From: Adlercreutzia sp. ZJ304
GTDB lineage: Bacteria > Actinomycetota > Coriobacteriia > Coriobacteriales > Eggerthellaceae
Direction of reading: 5' to 3'
Assembly (NCBI RefSeq): GCF_011039075.1
Contig: NZ_JAAKEG010000003.1
Coordinates: 1-64,000 of the forward strand
Length of the DNA stretch: 64,000 nucleotides
Every line of letters starts with the position of its first letter. The first letter of the stretch is position 1. Below the pieces are notes generated by a model. The model saw only the letters and a program-made list of their open reading frames with translations. It did not search any database and was not told the DNA's origin. Below, one piece after another: positions 9,484-18,493 of this stretch. The translations under genes and the position numbers were made by a program.

Positions 9484-9611
9484 AAAAAAGAACCCCGCAG
9501 GGTTCTTTTTTGAGTCATATTTTGCCGCCTACGCGGTGTCTTCATTAGAAGACATTTAAGACTAAGTCTTTATTTTGACTCGCAAGTGACAATCTGACTG
9601 GTAATCAGATT
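9484..9611 (-). ncRNA. tracrRNA of the type II-A system
   Basis: On the minus strand, 9583-9606 contains a 21-nt perfect complement to the CRISPR repeat (GATTACCAGTCAGATTGTCAC), then a bulge and CAAAA(T) pairing with the repeat's 5' GTTTTG. Downstream come three small hairpins: AAGAC-TTA-GTCTT, GTCTTC-TAAT-GAAGAC and CCGC-GTAG-GCGG. A terminator follows, AAGAACCC-TGCG-GGGTTCTT with a T-run, ending near 9484. The layout of anti-repeat, nexus, hairpins and terminator is that of a tracrRNA. The RNA is antisense to the cas9 leader and ends near an extended -10. The 5' end at 9611 is predicted. Confidence 0.9.
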
Positions 9612-9617
9612 GGCTAA

Positions 9618-9626
9618 ACTATAGCA
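9618..9626 (-). promoter_or_regulatory. Extended -10 promoter for tracrRNA
   Basis: Read on the minus strand, TGCTATAGT is an extended -10 element (TGn plus TATAGT at 9618-9623). A start about 7 nt downstream would place the tracrRNA 5' end at 9611, just before the anti-repeat. The -35 region is poor, as is allowed for extended -10 promoters. It lies only 22 nt from the cas9 start codon. Confidence 0.55.
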
Positions 9627-9647
9627 CAGGATAGTAGGGAGGAAACT

Positions 9648-12600
9648 ATGAATTTAAGAAATGTTGGAGAATACAACATTGGGCTAGATATCGGTACAGC
9701 TTCGGTAGGCTGGGCTGCTGTGGATCACAAAGGCGATCTATGCTATTTCAACGGTAAGCCTACATGGGGGAGTCGCATTTTTCTGCAAGCAGATAAAGCT
9801 TCAAGTGCGCGTGTTCATAGAGGTCAACGCCGCCGATATGATAGACGTAGATGGAGGCTTAATCTTCTTCAGGAAATTTTTGAAGAAGAAATAAACCAAG
9901 TTGATCCTGAATTTTTTTATAGGCTTAAACAATCCCGACTACTTAAAGAAGACAGGGATGCGGCTCATTCGGATTACATATGGCTGTTATTTAATGATAA
10001 GGATTTCACAGAAAAAGATTATTACGATAAGTTTCCCACCATCTATCATCTTCGTAAATGGCTTATGGAAACCAATGAAAAGGCAGATATTCGTCTTATA
10101 TATCTTGCGTTTCATAATATTGTGAAACATAGGGGGAATTTCTTACAGCAGGATAATCCGACCTTAACATCCAAGAATGCAGATGTGGATAATTCGGTAA
10201 AGCAGCTTTGTGTGGCTGTGCAAAATTGGTGCGAGTTAAATAATATCGATTGTTTTGCAGAAGAAAATATCGACAAGATTATTGACGTATTAAAACGAAC
10301 GAATGCGCATAAATCGGAATTGAAGGAAGCTATTTGGTCGCTGTTCAATATTCAGCCAAATGAAATATTTAGCAAAAAGCAATCCAGCGATATGTCAAAG
10401 GCTATTGCGGGCGCAATAGTTGGTGCTAGTGCAGAAATGGCACATATCTTTTTTATTGCCGGAGAAAAACCAGCAGATGTTAAAACTAAAATTTATCTAT
10501 CTAGCGATGAAGATATAGAGGCTTTTGAAAATATTTGCCCAGACGATGGAATTGATCTATTCAAAGCAATGCAGGGTGTTTATTCGTCGTTTGTGCTGCA
10601 AGAAATATTAAGTCTTAGACGAGGAAAGTCTATATCTGTAAATAAAGTAGCAGAGTATGAGATATATGGTGAAAATCTAAAAACATTAAAATCTCTTGCT
10701 CGGGAATATATATCTAAAAAAGAATACAGTAGATTTTTCAGAGGTCCCCTCTACCCGAAGCTTTATCCGGGAGAAAAAGCGAAATATGACATTAGCGAAG
10801 CAAGTGGTTATACGAAATACAATGCTGTTCATGGGAGAAGCTCTTACGACGATTTCCGCAAAGAAGTTGAAAATCTTTTTGCAGATACGCCGGCGATAGA
10901 TGATATTCGCTACATAGAGATGATGGATGCTTTTAAAGAGGAACGGTTCCTTCGTCGCTTAAAAACGAGTGATAACGGTGCAATTCCATTTCAGCTTCAT
11001 CTTGAAGAAATGGATGAAATTATTGAAATCCAGAAGAAGTTCTATCCATTTTTGGAATCAAAGAAAAGGGAGCTAGATTCTCTCGTAACTTTTCGCATTC
11101 CTTATTATGTTGGTCCACTAACGCAGAAAAATGCCAGAAGGGTTAACGATAAAGAAGATGGTAATTTGCGCTTTGCTTGGTCGGAGCGGCTTCGTGGTAA
11201 AGAAAACGAGAAGATATATCCTTGGAACTGGGAGCAAGTTATAGACAAAAATGCCAGTGCTGAGAAATTTATAACGCGCATGACTGGTACATGCACTTAT
11301 TTACAAGGGGAACCTGTGCTTCCGAAGTGTTCCTTGTTGTACGAAGAATTCTGTGTGTTGAATGAATTGAATGGTGCTCACTATTCTGAGGATGGCGATA
11401 AGGAATACCGGTTTGATTATCGTGATCGTACAGATATGGTCGATGAGTTATTTAAGAACGGCAGCGCTACTTATAAAAAGATAGCGGACTGGATGAATAA
11501 GAGATCCGGACATATGAATGTCCATGTAAGTGGAGCTCAGGGCGAAAGAGGATTTGAATCAAGATTATCGTCATATATTTTCTTCAAAAAAGATATTTTT
11601 AAGGTTGATGAAATTCCGCAGTCTGACTACCCGATGATAGAAGAAATTATTCTCTGGAATACAATTTTTGAGGATAGGGATATTCTTCGCCAAAAGTTGT
11701 ACGAGAAATATGGCGACCGATTGAACGATGAACAGATAAAAAAGATATGTCAAAAACGATTTACTGGATGGGGTAAGCTTTCTCGGAAGTTTTTAACTGA
11801 GATTAAGGCTCAAACCGATAACGGTCCGTATTCCATTATGGATGTTCTTCGCGAGGGAGATCCTAATAACGGGCATGGTGGCAAAGCTATGGTCCTTATG
11901 GAGGCACTTCGCGACGATAAACTTCAGTTTCAAAAATTGGTTGATGTAGAAAATGAAAAGAAATTTGGAGATATTGCAACTCTTGCGTTAGAAGAGTTGC
12001 CCGGGTCGCCTGCGTTAAGACGTGGTATTAATCAAGCGTTGGGCATTATACGAGAGATCGTGAAAATAGCGGGACACGCGCCTGCGAACATTTTTGTTGA
12101 GGTAACACGGTCGGATGATGAGCGTAAAGGACAGCGTACAAAGCGTAGATACGACGATTTGAAAGAGCATATAAAAGCATTTAAGAAGCAGAACCCCGAG
12201 TTTGTAAAAGACGCTTTAGAGAAAGAACTTGCCACTAAGGGACATGCTGACCTTAATGAGAAGTTGACGCTCTATTTTATGCAGGGTGGGAAGTCTTTAT
12301 ATTCGGGTAAGCCACTTGATATAAATAGACTTTCGGAGTACGAAGTGGATCATATTCTGCCGCAGTCTTACATCAAAGATGATAGTTTTGAAAACAAGGC
12401 TCTTGTTTTCAAAGAAGAGAATCAACGGAAGTCTGACCAGATGTTGCTTCCTGCAGATATGCGCAGGGAAATGAAGCCATATTGGGATGCGCTTTATGGG
12501 GCGAATTTGATTGGCGAAAAGAAATATAAGAATCTTCTGCGTGCGGAAATTCACGAAAAACAGCTTAAAGGATTTATTAACAGACAGATTGTTGAAACTA

Positions 12601-13844
12601 GTCAAATCGTAAAAATAGTACAGATGATGCTTGAAGGAATGCTGCCCGAAACAGATGTTTTGTCTGTGAAGGCAGGTTTGTCTCATGAGCTGCGAGAGCG
12701 AAACGGTTTTGTAAAGTGTCGCGAGATTAACGATTTTCACCATGCGCACGACGCATTGCTTACATGTCAGATAGGACGTTTTATCAAACTACGCTATCCA
12801 GATATGTATGAACATCCATTGAAGTATCAGCACGTTATTCGCAAGTTTGTTAAGAATGAAAGCGAAAGAGTAAAGAGGGGGCATGCTCCGTTTAATTCTT
12901 CGTTCCTCATATCTAGTTTTATGAAATCTGGCTTCGACAAAGATACGGGTGAGATTTTAGATAAAGGCGATACTTGGAATGCCGATGCGGAGCTTGATCG
13001 TATTCGTAAATATTTGAACTATAAGCAATGCTATGTTACTCGGATGCCAGAAGAGACTAGCGGAGCGTTTTGGGATGAGACGATTTATTCGCCGCATGAC
13101 TCGAAAAAAGCTAATCAATTAAAGTTGCCACTAAAGAAGGGATTAGATCCTAAGAAATATGGCAGCTACTCTCGTGAACAATTTGCATATTTCTTCATTT
13201 ATGAAGCAGTCAAAAAAGATAAGTCTGTTTTAGAGTTGGCTTCTGTGCCGGTCAGCGTTGCTGCATCTCTTAAATCTGACGAATCAGCTTTGGAAGAATA
13301 TGCAAGGGCAATTTGTGAAGAGAGTGGAACTGAGTTTTCTAGGATTATTCGATCGAAAGTGTTGAAGTATCAACTTATGGATGTTGATGGGTCTAGACTT
13401 TATGTTACAGGTAAGAAAGAAGTGCGCAATGCTGTTGCAGTTGCTTTTAGTTTAGAAGAAGTAGCTATTGCGAAGCGTATAGTAGATGAACGCGAGGGAA
13501 AGATAGTTGAGTCAGTTACTGATGAAGAAGTTTGGCAACTGTTCAACAGAGTTAAAAATTCCTTAATGAAATATTCACCGAGGCTTTCAGATGCTGTGAA
13601 AATTAGCAAATGGGATGAAGAGTTTTCGAAAGCTAACCTTGACGACAAGAAACAGGTTGTAATGAACCTTGCGGCGATTGCGGCTGGCAAAGTTAATATG
13701 ATTGACCTAAGTGTTGTTGGTGGGGGCAAGTGCGTAGGATGTATGAGGCTTGCTTATTCCAAAGTTTTTAGCCAATCCGAAGTCTATCTAGTCGACCAAT
13801 CTATTACAGGTATGTTTGAAAGGCGGACTCGCATTGGCTTTTAG
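9648..13844 (+). CDS. cas9: Cas9 endonuclease (type II-A)
   Basis: This 1398-residue RNA-guided DNA endonuclease has all catalytic parts. RuvC-I is IGLDIGTASVGW with D14, and the Arg-rich bridge helix is RGQRRRYDRRRWRLN. RuvC-II is IFVEVTRSDDERKG with E818. HNH is YEVDHILPQSYIKDDSFENK with D901/H902. RuvC-III is DFHHAHDA at 1029-1036. The C-terminal PAM-interacting end has the typical DQSITGMFERRTRI. The length fits type II-A enzymes. A GGGAGGA site lies 5 nt before the ATG. It is first of a cas9-cas1-cas2-csn2 operon and overlaps cas1. I see no sign of inactivation. Confidence 0.98.
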   Translation: MNLRNVGEYNIGLDIGTASVGWAAVDHKGDLCYFNGKPTWGSRIFLQADKASSARVHRGQRRRYDRRRWRLNLLQEIFEEEINQVDPEFFYRLKQSRLLKEDRDAAHSDYIWLLFNDKDFTEKDYYDKFPTIYHLRKWLMETNEKADIRLIYLAFHNIVKHRGNFLQQDNPTLTSKNADVDNSVKQLCVAVQNWCELNNIDCFAEENIDKIIDVLKRTNAHKSELKEAIWSLFNIQPNEIFSKKQSSDMSKAIAGAIVGASAEMAHIFFIAGEKPADVKTKIYLSSDEDIEAFENICPDDGIDLFKAMQGVYSSFVLQEILSLRRGKSISVNKVAEYEIYGENLKTLKSLAREYISKKEYSRFFRGPLYPKLYPGEKAKYDISEASGYTKYNAVHGRSSYDDFRKEVENLFADTPAIDDIRYIEMMDAFKEERFLRRLKTSDNGAIPFQLHLEEMDEIIEIQKKFYPFLESKKRELDSLVTFRIPYYVGPLTQKNARRVNDKEDGNLRFAWSERLRGKENEKIYPWNWEQVIDKNASAEKFITRMTGTCTYLQGEPVLPKCSLLYEEFCVLNELNGAHYSEDGDKEYRFDYRDRTDMVDELFKNGSATYKKIADWMNKRSGHMNVHVSGAQGERGFESRLSSYIFFKKDIFKVDEIPQSDYPMIEEIILWNTIFEDRDILRQKLYEKYGDRLNDEQIKKICQKRFTGWGKLSRKFLTEIKAQTDNGPYSIMDVLREGDPNNGHGGKAMVLMEALRDDKLQFQKLVDVENEKKFGDIATLALEELPGSPALRRGINQALGIIREIVKIAGHAPANIFVEVTRSDDERKGQRTKRRYDDLKEHIKAFKKQNPEFVKDALEKELATKGHADLNEKLTLYFMQGGKSLYSGKPLDINRLSEYEVDHILPQSYIKDDSFENKALVFKEENQRKSDQMLLPADMRREMKPYWDALYGANLIGEKKYKNLLRAEIHEKQLKGFINRQIVETSQIVKIVQMMLEGMLPETDVLSVKAGLSHELRERNGFVKCREINDFHHAHDALLTCQIGRFIKLRYPDMYEHPLKYQHVIRKFVKNESERVKRGHAPFNSSFLISSFMKSGFDKDTGEILDKGDTWNADAELDRIRKYLNYKQCYVTRMPEETSGAFWDETIYSPHDSKKANQLKLPLKKGLDPKKYGSYSREQFAYFFIYEAVKKDKSVLELASVPVSVAASLKSDESALEEYARAICEESGTEFSRIIRSKVLKYQLMDVDGSRLYVTGKKEVRNAVAVAFSLEEVAIAKRIVDEREGKIVESVTDEEVWQLFNRVKNSLMKYSPRLSDAVKISKWDEEFSKANLDDKKQVVMNLAAIAAGKVNMIDLSVVGGGKCVGCMRLAYSKVFSQSEVYLVDQSITGMFERRTRIGF

Positions 13845-14712
13845 AACAGTATTTATAGAAAGCCCGTGTAGGATTTCGTATAAAAGCGGATATATGGTTG
13901 TTAGAAAAGAGGACGACACCGCCAAAGTTCATCTTTCTGAGATATCTACTGTGGTGCTTCATACAATGCAGGTGTTTATAAGCGCGTATCTTATGGCAGA
14001 GTTATCGAAGAATAAGATATCTCTTGTTGTAAGTGATAATGCGCATAATCCAGTTGGACAGTATCTCCCACTGTATGGAGCACACAACACAAGTAAGCGT
14101 ATTGTTGAGCAGATGGCATGGGGTGAACCCATCAAAAAGCGTGTTTGGCAACATATTGTGAAGGATAAAATTAAAGAGCAGTGGCGTTTTTTACACGAGC
14201 GAGACTATGAAATAGAAGCAGTGCAGCTTTCGAAAGCGATGCAAGAGGTGCGGTCTGGTGATACCACTAACAGGGAAGCCCATGCTGCTCGAATATACTT
14301 TTCGGCATTGTTTGGGTCTGGTTTTACCCGTGAACAAGATATAGCCATTAATGCCGCGTTGAATTACGGGTATGCCATATTGTTGTCTATGGTAAATCGC
14401 GAGATTGTGTCGCGTGGTTTGCTGACGCAAGTTGGAATATGTCACCGTAATGAATACAACCAATTTAATCTTGCGTGCGATTTTATGGAGCCATTTCGTA
14501 TTGCTGTAGATAGGCTCGTAGTAGATAATCTTGCAGTTGAGTTTGATTGCGATATGCGGCGCTTGCTAGGAGACTTATCCAACACGTATGTTAACTATCG
14601 TGACGGTTCTTACAGGCTAGGATCTGTTGTTTCTCAGTACGTTCAGCAGTGTATAAATGCTCTAAATAAGAAGATATCAATTGAAGATATTGAGACAATA
14701 CGACTTCTGTAA
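13834..14712 (+). CDS. cas1: Cas1 spacer integrase
   Basis: About 292 residues. Cas1 is the metal-dependent integrase of the Cas1-Cas2 complex. The N-terminus (L)AFRTVFIESPCRISYKSGYMVV matches type II Cas1 proteins, which usually begin close to the RTVxI strand. I therefore prefer the TTG at 13834, which has AAAGGCGG upstream; a longer reading from the ATG at 13816 is possible. The catalytic region has RIYFSALFG, NAALNYGYAILLSMVNREIVSRGL and the LACDFMEPFR motif. It overlaps the end of cas9 by 11 nt. Confidence 0.95.
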   Translation: MAFRTVFIESPCRISYKSGYMVVRKEDDTAKVHLSEISTVVLHTMQVFISAYLMAELSKNKISLVVSDNAHNPVGQYLPLYGAHNTSKRIVEQMAWGEPIKKRVWQHIVKDKIKEQWRFLHERDYEIEAVQLSKAMQEVRSGDTTNREAHAARIYFSALFGSGFTREQDIAINAALNYGYAILLSMVNREIVSRGLLTQVGICHRNEYNQFNLACDFMEPFRIAVDRLVVDNLAVEFDCDMRRLLGDLSNTYVNYRDGSYRLGSVVSQYVQQCINALNKKISIEDIETIRLL

Positions 14713-14716
14713 CGAT

Positions 14717-15049
14717 ATGCAACAATCTAGGATTCGATATATGAGATTACTAGTGTTCTTTGATTTACCGGTAGAAACTGCGGCACAAAGAAAAGAATAC
14801 CGACTGTTCAGAAAGTATTTGCTAAAAGAAGGTTTTCTGATGCTTCAGGAATCTGTGTACTCGAAGCTGGTCACAAACGATGGAGCAGCAGGTGCATCAA
14901 TTATGCGGCTTCGGAAACATAGACCGTCGGAGGGGCTTGTGCAGGTCCTTAAAGTAACAGAGAAGCAATTTGAAACCATGGATTACATAACAGGAAGCAG
15001 GAAAGCATATGACGAGATAGACACGATGGAGGAGTTTTTAGTTCTATGA
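14717..15049 (+). CDS. cas2: Cas2
   Basis: About 110 residues. The N-terminus QQSRIRYMRLLVFFDLPV aligns with type II-A Cas2, whose proteins commonly begin a few residues before YMRxxxFDLP. I start at the ATG at 14717, 4 nt after cas1. Other starts are the ATG at 14741, and an upstream frame-open start inside cas1 that is unlikely. The ferredoxin-like core includes EYRLFRKYLLKEGFLMLQESVYSKL. Its last bases overlap the csn2 ATG. Confidence 0.95.
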   Translation: MQQSRIRYMRLLVFFDLPVETAAQRKEYRLFRKYLLKEGFLMLQESVYSKLVTNDGAAGASIMRLRKHRPSEGLVQVLKVTEKQFETMDYITGSRKAYDEIDTMEEFLVL

Positions 15050-15807
15050 GGGTTGTTTTCTCGGGACTAGAGCACACTTTAGATATTGATGCTGAGCATA
15101 TTAGTGTGTTGCAAATTGAAAATACTACACTGTTTTCCAGAGTGTGTGAATCGTTGCTATCTGGTAAGGGCAGTGAAGCTGTTGAGCCATATAGCGTTTG
15201 GGGTGATGATGGGAAACGGGTTAATTGCGCGTCAGCCTTTTTGGCTATTATGGACCCATTTGATCTACCATGGAAAAATAGGCAGCTTGGTGGAAAATTA
15301 CATGAGCGAATTCGTCTACTAATGATGGAAGATGATGATATTCGTGCTGAATTAAATGAGTTAAGTAGCGAAATTGGCTCGATAGTGTCATCGTTAGGTT
15401 TTCAGCTTAGATGCGATTATGGATTTACTTTAGAATGGGATATATGTAGTTATCTCAAGAGTTTTGGTTTTGGAGTGGAAGCGCTTGAAGGAGAATCGCT
15501 CTTTGATAATTTAATAAAGTTTTTGGATTTTGTATCTGATATGGGATTAGAAGCCACTCTGCTTTTCGTTAATTTAAAGATTTTTTTGACAGAAAAAGAG
15601 TTGTTTCAAGTATTTGATCATGCTATTTTTTTAGGAACAAAGATGCTTCTTATAGAAAAGTACGATAGTTTTAAACTTCATAATTCAGAGAGGAAAATTG
15701 TTGTTGAGCAGGGTTTACTTGAATATGAAGTATCTTGCCAGTCAGCTTGTTCGTCTTCTTCGCAAAGAAGAATTTGCTCTAACGGTTTTGGAGCAGTGAC
15801 AATCTGA
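15046..15807 (+). CDS. csn2: Csn2, reading into the first CRISPR repeat
   Basis: The 253-residue product fits Csn2, the DNA-end-binding ring protein that defines type II-A and takes part in spacer acquisition. Csn2-like pieces are LDIDAEHISVLQIENTTLF near the N-terminus, TLLFVNLKIFLTEKEL near residue 180 and the late MLLIEKYDSFKL. The family usually ends soon after that motif. Here the frame carries on for about 40 residues, ending in a Ser/Cys-rich tail (SCQSACSSSSQRRICSNG), and stops only at a TGA inside the first repeat (15805-15807). Either the native stop was lost or the leader is coding. Confidence 0.88.
   Translation: MRVVFSGLEHTLDIDAEHISVLQIENTTLFSRVCESLLSGKGSEAVEPYSVWGDDGKRVNCASAFLAIMDPFDLPWKNRQLGGKLHERIRLLMMEDDDIRAELNELSSEIGSIVSSLGFQLRCDYGFTLEWDICSYLKSFGFGVEALEGESLFDNLIKFLDFVSDMGLEATLLFVNLKIFLTEKELFQVFDHAIFLGTKMLLIEKYDSFKLHNSERKIVVEQGLLEYEVSCQSACSSSSQRRICSNGFGAVTI
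15701..15729 (+). promoter_or_regulatory. Possible array promoter inside csn2
   Basis: TTGTTG (15701-15706), a 17-nt spacer and TATGAA (15724-15729) lie about 55 nt before the first repeat, within the csn2 coding sequence. The hexamers match consensus only partly. I list the pair because there is no separate leader between csn2 and the array, so an array promoter would have to be here or further upstream. Confidence 0.3.
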
Positions 15808-17664
15808 CTGGTAATCCAACAGTTTTGCTGTCTGGCTCACCAAGTTCTTCGTTTTGGAGCAGTGACAATCTGACTGGTAATCCAACTCTTGAACCTTTGA
15901 AAACATGATGCAAATCGTTTTGGAGCAGTGACAATCTGACTGGTAATCCAACGCCAACGAGTTACGCAAGCTACGTCACCCAGTTTTGGAGCAGTGACAA
16001 TCTGACTGGTAATCCAACAGTGTGCCTGCTTTTAATGCGCTTAGCGGGTTTTGGAGCAGTGACAATCTGACTGGTAATCCAACTTTTAGTTCGCCATTTT
16101 CAACAATGCCATAGTTTTGGAGCAGTGACAATCTGACTGGTAATCCAACTCTGGAAAACCTCTCTACTGCCGCACCGACGTTTTGGAGCAGTGACAATCT
16201 GACTGGTAATCCAACCTGTTACCGAAGTAGGTAACGGCGGCAACGGTTTTGGAGCAGTGACAATCTGACTGGTAATCCAACTTATTTCAAAGCAGTTGGC
16301 ACCACACGGGGTTTTGGAGCAGTGACAATCTGACTGGTAATCCAACTGTGTACAACTCTTTTTCTGCTTCCTTTAGTTTTGGAGCAGTGACAATCTGACT
16401 GGTAAACCAACCTTAGGAAAAGCCGCTGAACTTCGCTACTGTTTTGGAGCAGTGACAATCTGACTGGTAATCCAACCCCAATTTGATGGCATGTGCTGGT
16501 ATCTGGTTTTGGAGCAGTGACAATCTGACTGGTAATCCAACCTTAGGTAAAGCCGCTGAACTTCGCTACTGTTTTGGAGCAGTGACAATCTGACTGGTAA
16601 TCCAACCAATGCTATATGCAATCTCGGTTTTAACACAGTTTTGGAGCAGTGACAATCTGACTGGTAATCCAACCGCTAGAGACAGGCTATTCCGAAGGGC
16701 AAATGTTTTGGAGCAGTGACAATCTGACTGGTAATCCAACAATTAATGGTACCTTAACGCAGTCTACAATGTTTTGGAGCAGTGACAATCTGACTGGTAA
16801 TCCAACACAGTATAAGCCAAGCGGCCTACTACGCTGGTTTTGGAGCAGTGACAATCTGACTGGTAATCCAACTGCAAAATCACGTCTGACATATCCGTAT
16901 CACGTTTTGGAGCAGTGACAATCTGACTGGTAATCCAACGGCGGCAGCTACGGAATGTATCATATAGAGGTTTTGGAGCAGTGACAATCTGACTGGTAAT
17001 CCAACTTTGAAAAAGTTTACGAAAAGTGCAATGCAGTTTTGGAGCAGTGACAATCTGACTGGTAATCCAACGAACCTAAAGAGGGCAAGCGCCACAAGGT
17101 CGTTTTGGAGCAGTGACAATCTGACTGGTAATCCAACCAACACACGGGACTTTCAGATGCGATGATTGTTTTGGAGCAGTGACAATCTGACTGGTAATCC
17201 AACCGTAGAGGGCACTCACGTCGCTTAGAAGGCGTTTTGGAGCAGTGACAATCTGACTGGTAATCCAACTCTCAAAAAGCAGTTCTTTGCGTGCTTCATG
17301 TTTTGGAGCAGTGACAATCTGACTGGTAATCCAACTTCAAAGCGAGTGAAGGCAACATATACCGGTTTTGGAGCAGTGACAATCTGACTGGTAATCCAAC
17401 GACGCTTACAGTATGCCCGCCGTCTGGCTTGTTTTGGAGCAGTGACAATCTGACTGGTAATCCAACTCTCGGCAAAGCTCAAAATCGCGTGGCGGCGTTT
17501 TGGAGCAGTGACAATCTGACTGGTAATCCAACGGCATATCGGTACTCGTGCGCGCCCTCCCTGTTTTGGAGCAGTGACAATCTGACTGGTAATCCAACTT
17601 ACTCGTCTTCCGATATTTCCGAAACCTCGTTTTGGAGCAGTGGCAATCTGACTAGTAATTCAGC
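15785..17664 (+). CRISPR. Type II-A CRISPR array, 29 repeats and 28 spacers
   Basis: Repeats are 36 bp, starting GTTTTGGAGCAGTGAC and ending GGTAATCCAAC, with spacers of 29-31 bp. The first repeat is 15785-15820. The last, 17629-17664, is degenerate (GTGGCAATC, CTAGTAATTCAGC), so the old, leader-distal end is on the right. The 10th repeat (16376-16411) has a T-to-A change near its 3' end. Spacers 10 (16412-16440) and 12 (16542-16570) differ by one base. The repeat pairs with the tracrRNA anti-repeat at 9583-9606. Short ORFs through the array are by-products of repeat periodicity. Confidence 0.99.
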
Positions 17665-17721
17665 TCTTTAGCACATGGCTGGTCTGTCTCTAATACTTTA
17701 AACAAAGAAAGCTCATATGCA

Positions 17722-18330
17722 ATGGACGGAGTAAGAATATCAAGGCAAGCATCAAAGCATTTCAATGATGCCTTCAAACGTCAGATTGTAGAGCTTCATA
17801 TGACAGGCAAATCTGTGATCGACATATGTAGAGAATACAACCTTAAAGATTCCCCGGTTCACGGTTGGATAAAAAGATATAAGGATGATGGAAGAACCTG
17901 TCACAAAGTGCTTGACACCCGGGCGTATAATCGCTCTATGTCAAAACGAACGGGAAAGATAATCATCCAAGCAGGAGCAAACCCTTGGCCTCATGAACTC
18001 AAGTCGGCTGAGGCCTTATCTGCTGCTGGCTACGCTGTTGAGTTCATCAAGAAAAGTGAGATAGATTACGAACACACTGCGGATATGTTTCTCAACGGAG
18101 TGCTATGAGAGATGAAAGCACCGACGGCCTCGAAGCTGAAATCAATCGAGCGAAATCTTCGTCGAGGTCTTGACCAATCGTCGAACATAGTTTTCGACTC
18201 TCACCGAATGAAAGGTCTGCCAGACACAGCTATCGAACGCGAAGTCAGAGCATGTTCCGACGGTCGCATAAAAGGTCTTGCACATCTTATCTACATCAAC
18301 CGTAAGGGTGTTGTCGTTGACATGAAATAG
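17722..18330 (+). pseudogene. Transposase-HTH / PD-(D/E)xK-like nuclease chimera with in-frame stop
   Basis: Two parts share one frame. Residues 1-55 (FNDAFKRQIVELHMTGKS, ICREYNLKDSPVHGWIKRY) are the helix-turn-helix of IS3-type OrfA proteins. From about residue 73 the sequence MSKRTGKIIIQAGANPWPHE and AEALSAAGYAVEFI, continuing to SSNIVFDSHRMKGLPD and LIYINRKGVVVDMK, resembles the CdiA C-terminal tRNase/PD-(D/E)xK-like toxin domain. A TGA at 18106-18108 interrupts it just before EMKAPT, where relatives have a Trp codon (my recollection); TGG to TGA is the simplest explanation. The stop separates the aspartate from the E-x-K of the presumed active site. Confidence 0.6.
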
Positions 18331-18356
18331 CGTTTACAGCTATTATTCTTGATACA

Positions 18357-18398
18357 AAAGCTCTTGCACGGTGAGCCATCACCTACCGCGAGGGCTTT
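18357..18398 (+). terminator. Double-stem hairpin, probable terminator
   Basis: An outer 11-bp stem (AAAGCTCTTGC with GCGAGGGCTTT, two G-U pairs) encloses an inner 5-bp hairpin GGTGA-GCCA-TCACC. It follows the chimeric remnant by about 30 nt and is trailed by CGTATTTTATC. It could be an intrinsic terminator or another structured RNA. Confidence 0.4.
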
Positions 18399-18493
18399 CG
18401 TATTTTATCTGCCACCCAGCGGACGCGCATTTGCTATAAGCTACGGCGCTTGAGCCTAGCGAGTCGTCCGCCTACCCATGCCACGCGGCTTGC

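Noticed and set aside
9575-9607. Sense promoter for cas9 using TTGACT and TGGTAATCA
   Set aside because: The spacing is about 21 nt and the same TGGTAATC occurs in every CRISPR repeat, so I cannot claim it as a promoter.
15742-17671. Many short ORFs across the array on both strands with repeated DYQSDCHCSKT or FWSSDNLTGNPT peptides
   Set aside because: They come from the 36-bp repeat and ~66-bp period (22 codons), which keeps frames open. No start signals or conserved protein.
17914-17935. TTGACA and TATAAT close together inside the chimeric remnant
   Set aside because: The two hexamers are only 8 nt apart, far from the 16-18 nt needed for a promoter.
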